A model generated the notes under the pieces. That model ran no database searches, was not told the DNA's origin, and saw nothing but the letters and a program-made list of their open reading frames with translations. A DNA stretch of 64,000 nt from Azadirachta indica. Taxonomy: Eukaryota > Streptophyta > Magnoliopsida > Sapindales > Meliaceae. Location of the stretch: positions 24,681,603 through 24,745,602 of the forward strand of contig CM040441.1 in the NCBI GenBank assembly GCA_022749755.1, in the 5' to 3' direction. Made by a program: the position numbers and the translations under genes. Positions 1 through 11,119 of this stretch are shown in pieces; positions within the stretch are counted from its first letter, which is position 1, and each line of letters begins with the position of its first letter.

Positions 1-138
1 GTTTCTGCTCCAACTGCTAATGACTTGATCAATCAGTTGCAGAACTTTGTCCATAAACCAGATCCAACAATGGCACGATTAGAATGGTCAAGTGAAAGCA
101 GTAAAAAACGAAAGTTAGATTTGTCGCTTCATTTGTAA
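1..138 (+). pseudogene. LOG-like ORF, C-terminal end (element copy 1)
   Basis: Open frame from the window edge to a TAA at 136-138, 45 codons. It matches, with a few substitutions, the last 45 codons of the LOG-like ORF at 52187-52702. It starts at the VSAPTAN motif, which in plant LOG proteins (cytokinin riboside 5'-monophosphate phosphoribohydrolases) lies near the C-terminus. It ends in a basic patch and LxLxL tail (KKRKLDLSLHL). It lies inside an Athila-like LTR element whose 3' LTR is at 1238-2470, so it is element cargo and not a host gene. The rest of the ORF is left of the window. Called a pseudogene because the fuller copy is frameshifted; this copy's own upstream state cannot be seen. 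Confidence 0.75.
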
Positions 139-1237
139 CTTTTCTTATCTCTTTTTTACCACTTATTGCATTTTGTTATTATTTTTTTTCTTTAGTTATT
201 TTTGCTTAAATTTGTTTCAGGTTTTACTTGTGTTTCAATAACTACTATCTCAGGTAATATTCTCTATACTGTACCTTTTTACATTTAAACATTAGGGACA
301 ATGTTGTAATCTGGTTGGAGGGAGTGTAGTCGACATAAGTAACCATTTTTTTTTATATACAACTAAAAAAAATTAGATTCATAATTTATAAGGATGGTAC
401 AGTAAGGAATAATCTTACTGTTGAGACACATCTTAATAGATGTGCATTATTATTTGTTTTGATTTTTGAATTTCATAACAAAGAATTTATCATTCACTTT
501 CTTTTGAATTGATCAAATATACGAACTCTCACATCATCATCACATAATAAATTCTGCTCAGATACTCAATTAGTAAAATATTTATAAACCATTTTTCATA
601 CACACACTTTGATACATGATTGTGGATGACATATTGAAATTTTACAATATTTGAGCTCTTTAATTTTGTCAAAGGTAGCAACTAAGGGTTCAAAAAAAAA
701 ATCTCCAAAAAAAATAATAAATAAGTAAAAATTCTAATCATAACTTTTACTTAGTAACCAGGCTTATGACCTAATCAGCAGTGAATGTTCGCGTAAAACG
801 GTAAAGTTTTGATATGAATAAGTTCATAGCCTTAACTCGAGTAATTAAGCCAATAGGGGTGTTTTAATACCTCATACCTTAAGACCAACTGGTATAGGAG
901 TTATTGGCCCAAAGTTCGTTACATGGGTTAGGTTATGCACAAAAAAAAAAAAAGAAAAAGGAAAATAGAGATAGAAATAATCTTTGCCCAAAGAAATTTA
1001 CCTTGACAAAATTTAGAACCGATATTGTTTGATTCTAATTAAATCTCATAACATGTATTAGTTACAAAAGCACAAAAAGAAGGTTTATTACTAATTTGAC
1101 TGATGAGTATTTGACACATATATAGTAAATTTTTAAGCGAGAGTTTGTTTATTTTGAAAAGATGTAAATTTTATAAATCAACTCTAAATGGTATTGCTTA
1201 TATTACTAGGGACTAGTAATAAGCTGGTTGGGGGGTG
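139..1237 (+). other. 3' non-coding part of Athila-like element, two PPT-like tracts
   Basis: No credible ORF. It continues from the LOG-like stop codon to the 3' LTR. Two similar G-rich tracts occur: GGTTGGAGGGAGTG near 313-326, preceded by a TTAGGGACAATG box, and GGTTGGGGGGTG at 1226-1237, directly abutting the LTR and preceded by CTAGGGACTAG. The second is the functional-looking polypurine tract (plus-strand primer). The same layout is seen at 52703-53850. That copy has an extra stretch of roughly 35 bases near 53740-53775 that is missing here. Confidence 0.7.
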
Positions 1238-2470
1238 TGATTAATGTTTAAAAGTATAGGTTTATCAAGAGAAATATTATGATTCACACTTAATAATGTT
1301 CTTCTATTCCCCAATAATGAAGCATATGCCTTTATATTGAATTGTAAACATGAATTGGACTAAATAGTTAGTTTTGCGCAGGTTTCATATAATGAGCGTA
1401 TCTTTCAATCCAAATTATCAATTGATACGATTCTTAGGCTGGACAAATATAAACTCATCATTTCACAACTTTGTAAGCTAAAGGTTGGACCAATTCGAGC
1501 AATTAATGGGACGAAATTGGGCTTCAACAGAACTCAAGCGCATCTTTGAGCCAGCCCAACATGCTTCTGTATTTAGACCGTATCTCCCTAAATATGTAAC
1601 GAAAAATTATATAGTTAGGTGATCTAGAAAGTTGAGAAAGGGATCTAAATTGTTTATGTTTTGTACTTTCTCAAATTTCAACTGGTCGGTTACCAAAAAG
1701 AGCTATCATTTTAGAAGGGTGGTGGAGAAATACGACTTGAACATCTCTGTCTATTTTCAACACAACTCACGGTCTAAACTAGAAATAAGAGCAAGATATG
1801 GACCATTAGAAAGATGAGTCATCGACCTATAACTTTGAAGGAGGATGCTTTACGAAATTCGGTGATTTTCATGGTCAACGATATGTTGGAAGTTGGTAGA
1901 GTGTGATTAATTAGAAATTAACCAAATTATGTTCATACATGTGGAATGTCTTTTGTTTTACCTATATAAAGGAAGACGTGGAAGTGAGGAGGATCAGTTT
2001 TGTTTCCATTTTTATTTTCTTGTTGTAATTCGAATTTCAATTAAATGATGTATTTCTAATTTCATAATTAGGGTTAAGGGTGACAACTTATAGTTTTTCA
2101 CCATCAACTAAAAGGTAAGTCTTTTGATTTCTTTGTACTTAAATGTTTTGTTTTCATCATCCAATTAAGATCACTTCTTTTGATTCTTAATTGTGTCTTT
2201 CTTTAAAAAAAAAGGATCAAGAATAAGTTCTATACAAATCATTAACATGGATCCCTAATGCCCTAATATATAATAATATTGGATTTAAAATTGACAATAA
2301 GCAAATTCACTCCATTTCTTATAATTTTGAAATATTTGGATTTGTAATATTTAGACTTTTAGACTTGTGGACTTAATATAACATATTCTCTGTGGACCGA
2401 CACTCGGACTTCCAAATTTTATTACTTGAAACAACTTATACTTGAGAGTTACAACCTTTAAGTTGTAGTA
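1238..2470 (+). repeat. 3' LTR of Athila-like element, copy 1
   Basis: Matches the LTRs at 33997-35393, 43826-45222 and 53851-55258. It begins TGATTAATG right after the polypurine tract. It ends GTAGTA where the other copies end GTAGCA, so the terminal CA has mutated. It is followed by GATAT (2471-2475), the same target-site base set that flanks the full copy. About 0.19 kb present in the other LTRs (from after GGTTAAGGGTGA to before CAACTTATAG) is deleted here near 2090. A TATATAAAGG box near 1972 is the likely LTR promoter. Confidence 0.88.
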
Positions 2471-2475
2471 GATAT

Positions 2476-3239
2476 TATGCTCTAGAAAACATGATTTGAC
2501 TCGAATTCCAATAAAGATATAATTGGAAAGTAAATTTGAGTTAGAAGAATTCATGTGGAAAGAGACTTCTAATAAAAAAGTATGTTAGAAAATATGCAGT
2601 ATATTATAACAGAAATTTCATATGTTTGGAAATGTTTGATAAAATTGTATATTTTCAAGAAAAAGGATTTGAAAAGCAAAAAAAGATGTCTTTCAAAAAT
2701 ATTTGGAAAAATATATCTTTTAAATATGAAAATAATCCTTACCAATCATATCTTTTTATTTTGGAGAATGATTCCGATTCTATATCATCAAATTTTCTAC
2801 TTGTTCTCTGCAATTTGAATCTAATTTCTATTCAATCTTATAATTTAGGATTTTTTAGATAAAAAACCTTAATACCTAAATAGGCATGTTTGTTATACTG
2901 CAAGGTAAACCTCTTACAATAAAATAGATTGTTCATTCTAATGATCTTTGAATTACATGACATACGTGTTATCATAAAATGTCAACTACTGTAACCCTAA
3001 CATAATGAAATAATCTAAGCAAAAAAATAAAATATTAAAGATAAAATATTTATAATTCATGTATTAAATTAAAATAATTGATATATTAAAGGCTTCATTT
3101 AGAACTTGTAACCATCTTACAATTATAATAATATATACTATATAACTCATAAAATTAAATAATAATATTTAAAACATTTTTCTCCAATACACTCGATAAT
3201 ATATACATGAAGTATAGTTTCACTGATCAGCCATCCAAT
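2476..3239. other. AT-rich intergenic sequence
   Basis: Sequence between the retroelement and the first SPH gene. Short ORFs near 2582-2862 have the low-complexity Lys/Ile/Phe composition expected of AT-rich non-coding DNA and match no family I recognise. The duplicated counterpart at 55264-56026 has different reading-frame limits. I see no gene here. Confidence 0.6.
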
Positions 3240-3454
3240 CAGAGGCGGAGCTACAGCCTAGCACCTCAGCCCCATAATTTTTAAAAATATCTATTACATT
3301 ATTTACAATTTAAACAAATAGATTTATATATATATTGGTCTCGACAGTTGTTAAAACATTATTCGTTTACTCATTAATTTATTAATTATTGGCTAACTAA
3401 CTTTTCACTTTCAACTTTTGGACCCCTGGCTCCCGAATTTTGTGTCCGCCCCTG
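3240..3454. mobile_element. hAT-like MITE inserted at the 3' end of an SPH gene
   Basis: A 215-base insertion whose ends are imperfect inverted repeats: CAGAGGCGGA on the left, and CAGGGGCGGA when the right end is read in reverse. CAGRGGCGGA termini are typical of plant hAT-type non-autonomous elements. Candidate 8-base target duplication: CATCCAAT (3232-3239) and ATTCCAAT (3455-3462), with two mismatches. The right end lies in the reading frame of the SPH gene on the minus strand and supplies that protein's last residues. It also sits in the second block at 56027-56242. Confidence 0.7.
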
Positions 3455-3844
3455 ATTCCAATTAAAACAGGCAGGCGGAAAATAATCGAAAGCATTCCTG
3501 CAGGGACCACTTGGTTTCATTTGCCACACACATTGTGTGCAAGGATCTGACATAGAGTAGAAGATATCAAAGCGATGGGATGCTCCAGGCCATGAGAAAT
3601 CACAGAAGTAGAGGGTGTTTGAAAAAATACTATCACGGAAATGAAAGGAAAAAGTGTGGTGAGGGGAGAGCTTGTGTACTCCAAGATCATCGTCACCAGA
3701 CTTGCAGTGAAGGGTAAGAGTATGGCCACCTCCTATCTCATTAGTTATGTTAACACGTACGGAAGGACTGAAGAAACTAGCACTGCATACACTCAGGTAT
3801 GCTGCTAACACTATTAGGAACGAAATAATTTTGGAAGAAGCCAT
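3386..3844 (-). CDS. S-protein homologue (SPH), with TE-derived C-terminal tail
   Basis: 152 residues in a single exon, as usual in this family. Residues 1-22 are a signal peptide (hydrophobic run ending SVCSA), so the product is probably secreted. The mature part has the SPH hallmarks: VNITNEIGGG at 31-40, HCKSGDDDLG at 46-55, a SFHFRDSIF strand at 66-74, YFCDFSW at 79-85, RFDIF at 91-95. Conserved cysteines are C47, C81, C102, C105, C115 and C126. NIT at 32-34 is a glycosylation sequon. Family members usually end just after CFNWN, here residue 130. The following 22 residues come from the hAT-like insertion, which removed the normal stop. In the second block a one-base difference in a C run shortens this tail to 14 residues. 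Papaver relatives are pistil self-incompatibility ligands; the role here is unknown. Confidence 0.88.
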   Translation of the reverse strand: MASSKIISFLIVLAAYLSVCSASFFSPSVRVNITNEIGGGHTLTLHCKSGDDDLGVHKLSPHHTFSFHFRDSIFSNTLYFCDFSWPGASHRFDIFYSMSDPCTQCVWQMKPSGPCRNAFDYFPPACFNWNQGRTQNSGARGPKVESEKLVSQ

Positions 3845-3896
3845 GTATTCTATTTTCTAGTATATCTTAATTTGTAGAAAGAGTGAATCTGTATGC

Positions 3897-3906
3897 CTAT
3901 ATATAC
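3897..3906 (-). promoter_or_regulatory. Probable TATA box of the first SPH gene
   Basis: On the minus strand a GTATATATAGGC run lies about 55 bases upstream of the ATG at 3844, a normal spacing for a plant TATA box with a short leader. The same run is kept in the second block near 56685-56694. Confidence 0.55.
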
Positions 3907-5081
3907 TTTCCTTCCAAGAACATAAGGATTCTAATTCACGATAATGACTTAGATTAGTTCGTAAGTTGTATGTACTGCCTTCGTTGGCGGACTGTACAAT
4001 TATTAATTTGCCTAAGTTTGTTTTAAAAGATTGTGCTAACTATGTGCTAAACATGTACATGTGTTATCAAATAAATATTTCTGTAATAGAGCTATAATTT
4101 TTACTTATTATTTTGTGTTTCTTGTTTATTATGAAATGAGTGGTTCTACAATGCTCTCCTTGCTATTTGTTGGTTTTATGGTTCAAAGTCTCCTGTTGCT
4201 AAACTGCTGATCACCATTGTATATTTATTTTACTCAAGATAAAGATGACGATTCATAAAATAGAGAGAAAATAATCATATTCAAAACATATTACAAAACG
4301 CGTATTTACCGAAAAAATTAAAGATTAAAATGAAAATGGAATATAATTAAAGAATTTAATTTCATAAAATATTTAGTAATTATGATATATTATTATTTTG
4401 ATTTCTAATTACTACGTAAATTAGGATATTCAGCATCATCATTTTATTCTTACTAGATTGGGTTCTTGTTTATTAGGATTTCTCGGTGCATCCATCACTT
4501 AAATACTATGAAATTTATAATAAATATATATGTATGATTTGTGAAGTAAAAATAAGTTTTAAAGACACTGGAGTATGCACTTGTACCAATCTCGTTACAA
4601 GTGTTAGAATAATTAAGTTGTGAGTATACTGCAACCATTCTTTATTTATTTTTTAAAAAATTCTTTTTGAATTTCGATCTTTTGTTTATTAAGAGAATTA
4701 AAATCGATAACTTCATACCCACCACAAAAACTAAGCAGAACTTTTGTGAATTAAACACGATCATCAGCTAAATTAATTTTACTGACCGAAAAAATTAAAT
4801 TTAGAGGGATTCGAAGCATCTGTTAACCAAACATCAAATCAAAAGTGATGAAAATAAAGAAATTGAACAAAAATTAATATTATTATTCTTAAGAGGATAG
4901 CTTAATTGAATCTGTCTTTTGCCATAAAATAAGAGGTCAAGAAATTAATGCTCCTTAACACCAAATTTGGTGTCTAAAATCTAAAAAAAAAGAAATAAAA
5001 GAAGGTATGATTGATATTACTAATTTCCTATATGAGAAAAGCAATCATGTAAAATAATATGGAGCAGCAGCTAGCTCTCCA
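3907..5081. other. Intergenic, AT-rich
   Basis: No ORF with recognisable similarity and no terminal repeats seen. It presumably contains upstream sequence of the first SPH gene and downstream sequence of the second. It is well conserved in the second block, where the differences are mostly single bases. Confidence 0.6.
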
Positions 5082-5489
5082 TCAAGACTTCCATTTATAA
5101 CAAATAAACTTAATACCATCATTCAGTATCAAACATGGACCATCTTTTCTTATTTTCCAGCTACATTCTGTGCAATGATCATCATCTCTCAATTCATCGT
5201 AGATGTCAAACCGATGAAACGCATCCTTCCATCTAAAACTACAGTAGAAAAGGGTGGTGTCGAAAATATTATTACGAAAATGAAAATGCATGCTCTCGTG
5301 ATAATGAAGAACTTGTATCCCAAGATTATCATCCCCTGATCGACAATGGATGGTAAGATCGAAGCCTGGTTGTAGATCATTCATGATGTGCATTTGTATT
5401 CTCTTACTAAACTCAGCATTGCTTGTAGCAGCAATGGAGAGAACAACTAGTACTATGAGAAATAATCTAAATTTGGAGAAGTTAACCAT
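5082..5489 (-). CDS. S-protein homologue (SPH)
   Basis: 135 residues. The frame is open 42 codons further upstream, but I chose the internal ATG at 5489. It is followed directly by a good signal peptide (FRLFLIVLVVLSIAATSNA, residues 8-26), whereas the extra N-terminal stretch has no family similarity. Core motifs: IQMHIMNDLQPG, HCRSGDDNLG (48-57), FYCSFRW (81-87), HRFDIYDE (92-99), CSWKI and a terminal CYKWKS. Cysteines are C49, C83, C106, C109, C119 and C130, the complete family set. Predicted small secreted protein; function unknown. The second-block copy (57876-58283) differs in the residue after PG (F here, L there). Confidence 0.9.
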   Translation of the reverse strand: MVNFSKFRLFLIVLVVLSIAATSNAEFSKRIQMHIMNDLQPGFDLTIHCRSGDDNLGIQVLHYHESMHFHFRNNIFDTTLFYCSFRWKDAFHRFDIYDELRDDDHCTECSWKIRKDGPCLILNDGIKFICYKWKS

Positions 5490-6942
5490 GATTCGCAATT
5501 TGTTATGTAGCCACTGAATTACGGTTTGTTTAAAAAGAAACGGTGAATGATGAAATATGAGAACCGATAAAAGAAAAGAAATTAATGTTGCATTATTTCT
5601 TTCTATTAAAATCAAGTAACGTTCTCATTCTTTAATTATCATTAAAGAAATTATTTTAAATATACGTTTTAACTTGTGAATTCATATCTTTTAAAGCATC
5701 CTTTTAAATAAATTACTGTCTATTTACACAATTTAGTGCAAAGTTAATTTATTTTCCAGTATGTTGTCGAACTTAATGCATTTTTTTCCTTTATGTAGAG
5801 CAGATTAATTTTATTTTTATTATATATTGCATACACATCAGTTTCGATTATTTAGTCATTAGGTTCTTTTAGGGAGAATAAATTAAACTGTTATTTCATA
5901 TATATGCATAAAATAAATATATATTAATTTGTAGAGGTGTCGTAGACTGCATATGATCAAATTGAATGATGTGATTTACTATAAATGATATTATTTATTT
6001 ATATATAAACTTTACGCATATGAAAAAGATATTTTAAAGGTATATTTTGTGTAGGAAATATAATCTTTTCAAATCTATTTTGTTTTTCTAAAATGTTTGG
6101 TAAAATTAAGTTGTGGTACTAAAATAAAATCTTTATGCATATTAAACTCTACAAATGTTAATATTTTTTATTAAGTGCTATAAAGTTTTTAAATATATTA
6201 ATAGAAATTTAGAAACTTTATGACATATTTGCAATTTTTCTGGTTTCGAAATCAAATGTGATTTAAATGTTTTTTGAGCTTAAAACAATATTAAAAGTTT
6301 GCTAAAAATATTTTATGCATTTGTTCTTAATGGATGTTGAATTTCCTCATTTTTCAATAGCGAAATTAATGCATAAATCTTTAAATTGGTTAAATGCAAA
6401 TCTTGAAAATTACTAAAAAGAACTTTGATCCCAGAAAATAACATTATAGAGTAAAATATTAAATATATTTATTTCCCAAAATTTTGGTTATTTTATCCTA
6501 TATAATTTTTTGCTATTTTTGGTAGGGTAATCAAGAATTTTATATGGACCTATATAACATATCATAATTATAAGGTAAAATGTTGAATATCTTTTATCGT
6601 AGACGTATTTTACATGAGCATGAATATTTTGACTGCATGTCTTAATTAAGAACACATGTGAATAAATTAAGGATATTGGAATCATTTTAACTGTAAATAT
6701 GAGAATACAAATTACAAGATCTTCTCCCTTAATTAAATAATAGAAAATAATATTTATCTTACTATTTAGAGAATTATAACTATTTATTACTCAAAATAAA
6801 AATTTGAACGCTATTCGACAGTATCATAATTCTTGATCCTATTTCTGAAAACATTAAATTAAAAAACTCCCAATTGAAGATTGATATCGGAAGATAAATG
6901 AATACTTGGTAATATAAGAAATATAAATTAAAAGCCTTCAAT
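5490..6942. other. Intergenic, AT-rich
   Basis: About 1.45 kb without a supportable gene. Short frames near 6488-6685 and 6780-7001 are low-complexity or antiparallel to the SPH gene's end. It contains the upstream region of the 5082-5489 gene. No tandem repeats or terminal inverted repeats noticed. Confidence 0.6.
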
Positions 6943-7386
6943 CTAAGTTCTGGAGTGACTGATGAGACTAGGGTTCTTGTTCCAGTTATAACAAACGTCA
7001 TAATTATTGCTCTTTTTATTCAACATACAGGGGCCATCTGGTTTAATAATCCATACACAGACCTTGCACTGACCTCCATCTCTTTTATGAACGTAAATAT
7101 CAAACCAACGGAGTTCTGATCGCCATGCAAACGAGCAGTAAAATCTAGTTGTTCCCCAGAAATTTGGTTTGAATTTTAACTCGTAGTAAGTATGAAAAGG
7201 AATCACATGTTTCCCAAGATCATCATCCTTTGATTTACAGTGAACGGCAAGCTCTACTCCTTCGCCTATTTCATTTGTGATATGAATCTCCACTGTATGT
7301 TCTCTAAAGCTAAATGCCTCGAACGTGGTAGCTAACAGTTGAACAAGAAAAATTAAGGTGAAGAAATGTACGCTGAATGAACCCAT
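6943..7386 (-). CDS. S-protein homologue (SPH)
   Basis: 147 residues in one exon. Signal peptide at about residues 1-24 (VHFFTLIFLVQLLATTFEA). Mature domain: TVEIHITNEIGEG (31-43), HCKSKDDDLG (49-58), FWGTTRFYCSFAW (76-88), RWFDIYVHKRD (93-103), CKVCVWIIKPDGPC (107-120), VCYNWN (131-136). All six cysteines are present: C50, C84, C107, C110, C120, C132. A short hydrophilic tail of 11 residues follows CYNWN. The protein in the second block (59737-60180) is identical, suggesting this member is under constraint or that the two copies are very close. Its nearest relative in the window is the frameshifted copy at 8337-8767 (shared PNFWGT motif). Confidence 0.92.
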   Translation of the reverse strand: MGSFSVHFFTLIFLVQLLATTFEAFSFREHTVEIHITNEIGEGVELAVHCKSKDDDLGKHVIPFHTYYELKFKPNFWGTTRFYCSFAWRSELRWFDIYVHKRDGGQCKVCVWIIKPDGPCMLNKKSNNYDVCYNWNKNPSLISHSRT

Positions 7387-7478
7387 TTGTTGTTTTCTTT
7401 TCGTAGGAGAAAATTAGGATTTTAAAATATCATTCTTGTTCTATGTATATCTTTGATGTCAAAGTTTTAGGCGAGACC

Positions 7479-7486
7479 CTTTTATA
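7479..7486 (-). promoter_or_regulatory. Probable TATA box (TATAAAAG)
   Basis: Minus-strand TATAAAAG about 93 bases upstream of the ATG at 7386. Also present at the same distance in the second block. Confidence 0.5.
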
Positions 7487-8272
7487 ACATTAGGATGATG
7501 ATGTAGTGAGACTATTCAATTACAAGTCAACATTTGTTGCACAATTAATAACTTCAAAATAAATTTAATTATTTTAAAATTTGTTGACAATATTTAATTG
7601 GATTTACTCTTCACTTATCTATTTTAAATTTTAATGCTATTAATTATGCAATACATGTCAACTTGTGGTTGGATAGTTCTACTAACTTTTCCGCTCAAAA
7701 CTTTTTCATATTTGATATCCTAATTAATTGATCATTATAAATATAATAAATATTGTAACGGACTATTATAACCATACGTCATTATGTATTTGTTAGTTAA
7801 ATGTTGTGGGTTTAATAGTTAAGTTATGATAATTTTAATTTGTGACTCAATGGTAACTTAATTATAAATGACATTAATTATTTTCCGTTTAAATTTATAT
7901 AATCTATGCCCTTATTAATTCCTTAGGGCAGAAGTTAATAGCTGTATCCTTTTACATTTGTATATAGTTAACGCTAGACAAATGTTCATATTTTATTTGG
8001 TAAACTGCTTTCTCCACACCATAAAAATGAATTCTCCTTTCTTTTTTTTCCTCCTTATATCCTTTCTTTTCTTTAATGAGAATGATCTGGAAAGAGTCCA
8101 ATATTTGTTCATGAAATAAATAAATTAATTAAATAACATATTTTCAAGTAACATTTTAAACATAAACATAAAATCTAATGTACACGCATGCTATTCAAGT
8201 ATTGAATAATATATAATCAATGATCAGTGCACTCGATTATTCATCTCGAAGGGCTTCAATTATTCATATATC

Positions 8273-8304
<32 letters not shown>

Positions 8305-8336
8305 GAGTAGAAGCAAGAAATATATGACTGCCTCAA
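7487..8336. other. Intergenic with a TA microsatellite
   Basis: No gene seen. A TATATA tract lies at about 8270-8304; the matching tract in the second block (about 61062-61104) is longer, so this is a variable microsatellite just downstream of an SPH pseudogene. Confidence 0.6.
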
Positions 8337-8767
8337 TCAACCCTCTTTCCACACAAAACATATATCAAATTTCTTAGTCACACCATTGAACCTACAGGGG
8401 CCACCTTCTTTAATAATCCATTCGCAATTATAACCAGGGCACTTCTTAAAATCCCTCGCGAATATGAAGATATCGAACCTTCGGAGTACATCTTTCCATG
8501 CAAAGCTACAGAAGTATTGTGAGGTTCCCCAAAAATTAGGCCTGAAACGAAAATCAAAATAATCTTCATAAACAATCAGTTGTTCATGGAGATCATCGTT
8601 TTTGGATTTACAATGCAGTTTAAGATCAATTCCCGGACCTATCTCATTTGTGATATTCACATGCACACTTTATGTAGAAGAAAAGCATCTGTTTCGTAGC
8701 AGCTTGTGATTGACAGCAGCATAAACAGAATCAGCATAAAGAATATATTTTTACTGAAAGATCCCAT
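8337..8767 (-). pseudogene. S-protein homologue, frameshifted after the signal peptide
   Basis: From an ATG at 8767 the frame gives a typical signal peptide (MGSFSKNIFFMLILFMLLS...) but reaches a TGA after about 37 codons, near 8657. The mature domain follows in another frame: VNITNEIGPG, HCKSKNDDLH, PNFWGTSQYFCSFAW, RRFDIF, CEWIIKEGGPC, ICFVWKEG. The break is in a short GTGTGCATGTG repeat, consistent with a two-base slip. The mature frame has no ATG, and a stop lies just upstream, so it cannot be made as a secreted protein without splicing or slippage. The cysteine set is otherwise complete, with CPGYNC (four residues between) instead of the usual two. The second block carries the same break, so it predates the duplication. 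Confidence 0.8.
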
Positions 8768-11119
8768 TTTTTATTTCTGGGATGAGGAGCAGGTTAGGGA
8801 TTTCAAGTTGTCTGTTATTCTATAGAGTAGAAGTTATTTTATTTTCAAGAAGTTGTTCCCACAACTAATGCTGACTTGTACTGCCAAATTGTCTCCATTG
8901 TAATTATGGTGATAAATTTTCATTCAATGTTGAAATAATGTACTAAACTAGCATTTATGAGGAAGATTTAATAGCCACCGAGGCACAACTGGGTCCCACA
9001 CGTTTGACTTTTCCATTTTATATTAAGTAGATTTTCTTCATAACGTGTGAAAGTAAAAACTCCCACCAATTACGTGAGAAGATTTTTCAAACATAGTATA
9101 ATATGGAATTTACCAAACTCTCACTACCAGTACAGTTATGATAACAAGCTATATGGTATACCATTATGTTTTATCTTAATTTTCATGAAAATGATATTCC
9201 AAAACTGGTGGATCAAGTTCATTTATATGTCTATCCAATAAATTTTAGTCGCAAATATATATTCAATTTGAAATTTACCCATTATTAAGTTGGACCAGAA
9301 TTCTCTCCTATTCTCTTTTATCATTGGTTTTCAAAGATTCATTAACACATATTAGAACTTAAAATGGAGGGCTGGGATTTCATTTTAATAAATTTTACCA
9401 TCTACTATATTCAATGAAGGAAAAAAAAAATCGAGCAATGAACACAATTTTAGTTGTCTTTCATCCCAAATCTAAACAAAGGCCAAATCGATCGACGAAA
9501 TGACAAACCCAAACTGATGTTGTCGTATTGCTGCTCTTCTATTGCATTGTGCTGCAGTATAGATGTTGTGGGGTTGCTCTATGTCGTTGCCCTGTGTTTG
9601 GTTAGTTTATTACTACAGTTGCTGATTCTCTGCTGCTGCCCTATTGTTGAAGTTTGTCTGATGGTTTCCTTAATTTCTTGTAGTTTTCGGTTGTGAAATG
9701 TGATTCAGTTTAGAATATATGTTGAATTACAGTATATATATTGTGTTTTGGTTGGCTTTTTAATATTTAATGAAGATTGGATTCTGTTTGTTTAATGATT
9801 TAGTTAATAATATATGTTTGCTTTCAGAATATGTTTAATCAGGCCAGAGAGTGTTTTCAACTTAAAGGAATGTTACGAAAAATACAGCTCAGTAGCAACA
9901 AAGCTTGCATATGGTCCCTTTTGCTCACATATACAGCAGACACAATCAATAAAAGAATGAGTCAGAGGCAGTTGCTTAAATTGCATTTTGTCTTAAACTG
10001 CAAATTTCCTTCTTGGTTGCAGATTTTTACTCATTTTCTCTTTTTTTTTTTATCTCTGGAAATCCTTCTCTTCTTGTGAAAATTCTGTTGTTTGATTGTA
10101 AATTCAAAACTTTCATGATTCAATAAAAAAACAAGCAAAAAAAAAAAATTTCCTTCATCTTCATTATTTGAGATCAGTGAGCTCTCTCATTAATTGAGCT
10201 CTCAAGTGCTATTTACAAGCAAAAATAGGGAGGGAAAGCAAAAATAAAAATGAAACCCCTTCAAGGGAAGAGATTGGAGAAATATTATTTTACAAGGTCC
10301 CATAACTCGATCCCAAACTCGGGCTCCTATAAGGGAACTTCACGTTTTATTATAGGACCATTCAAAGTACAAGAGTTTGTAACTATCCATATAAAAAGAC
10401 TTACAAATTGCAAAAGTTATCCTAACATTTGTTTACCCAATTTCGCAACTCAATTTGTTTAAAAATTTGGGAAGCATTATTTTAAGAAAATATATCAGTC
10501 CTACTTATAGCTGCTGCAATATCATTCTTTTGAAGTGTGCTCCTCTTGTTCTCTTCTGTGTGATTCCAGAAATGCAATGTCAATACCAAGATGAACATTT
10601 CACGTGCCCTCGCTAATATGATCAAATTTGTTGATAAGCAGGTTGGTGTTTTGCCATCTGAGCATGGGAGAAGCGGAACTTAAACGAATGTATTATCTAC
10701 ATTGCAAACTCTGAAGTACCTGGCAAGCAATAATTTGATCTTATAAGGATGTACTCTCAATATAAAATCTTAGAATAACTTTTAAAATAACAACGACACA
10801 AAGTATAAAAATAGCTTGAGAAAATTATTTCTACAATTCTAATTATTTTTAAGTGTTGATGATTTCATTTTATCGTATAAACTATTAAACCATAATTAAG
10901 TCGCAAAATAATATTATCATAATTTAATCACTAAACTATAATTTGTAACCGATAAATACGTAACAACACTGGTGTTATATATAGACACACAAGCACAAAC
11001 TATAATATATGACCAAAAACATAAATACATAAATAAATAGTAACTATAAAATTTATTATGTACATAATATGATAAATTAATGAGAATATAATGTGTGTAT
11101 TTTAAAATATACATAATTT
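8768..11119. other. Intergenic; possible old retroposon ending in poly-A near 10150
   Basis: About 2.3 kb with no recognised gene. The stretch from about 9430 to 10152 has a different, more G/T-rich composition (TGCTGCTG-type words). It shows a splice-acceptor-like TTTGCTTTCAG at about 9818-9828 and ends in an AATAAA followed by a 12-base A run near 10138-10149, which resembles a retroposed transcript or LINE 3' end. Small frames (9454-9696, 9831-10079, 10250-10462) match nothing I know. The whole stretch is repeated at 61569-63925. Confidence 0.45.

Noticed and set aside
780..945. Possible tRNA or structured RNA near the conserved TTCATAGCCTTAACTCGAGTAATTAAGCC stretch
   Set aside because: No cloverleaf or T-loop could be drawn; it is ordinary 3' sequence of the element.
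1632..1817. 61-codon ORF inside the LTR, repeated at 34410, 44239 and 54245
   Set aside because: Lies within LTR sequence present in all LTR copies, with different starts and ends; no family similarity, no sign of selection.
2582..2862. Overlapping small ORFs after the 3' LTR (and 55324-55650 in the second block)
   Set aside because: Lys/Ile/Phe/Asn-rich translations of AT-rich DNA; boundaries change between block copies and nothing resembles a known family.
9454..10462. Small ORFs (80, 82 and 70 codons) in the intergenic block
   Set aside because: Cys/Leu-rich or mixed composition from repeat-like DNA; lengths differ between the duplicated copies because of homopolymer indels.
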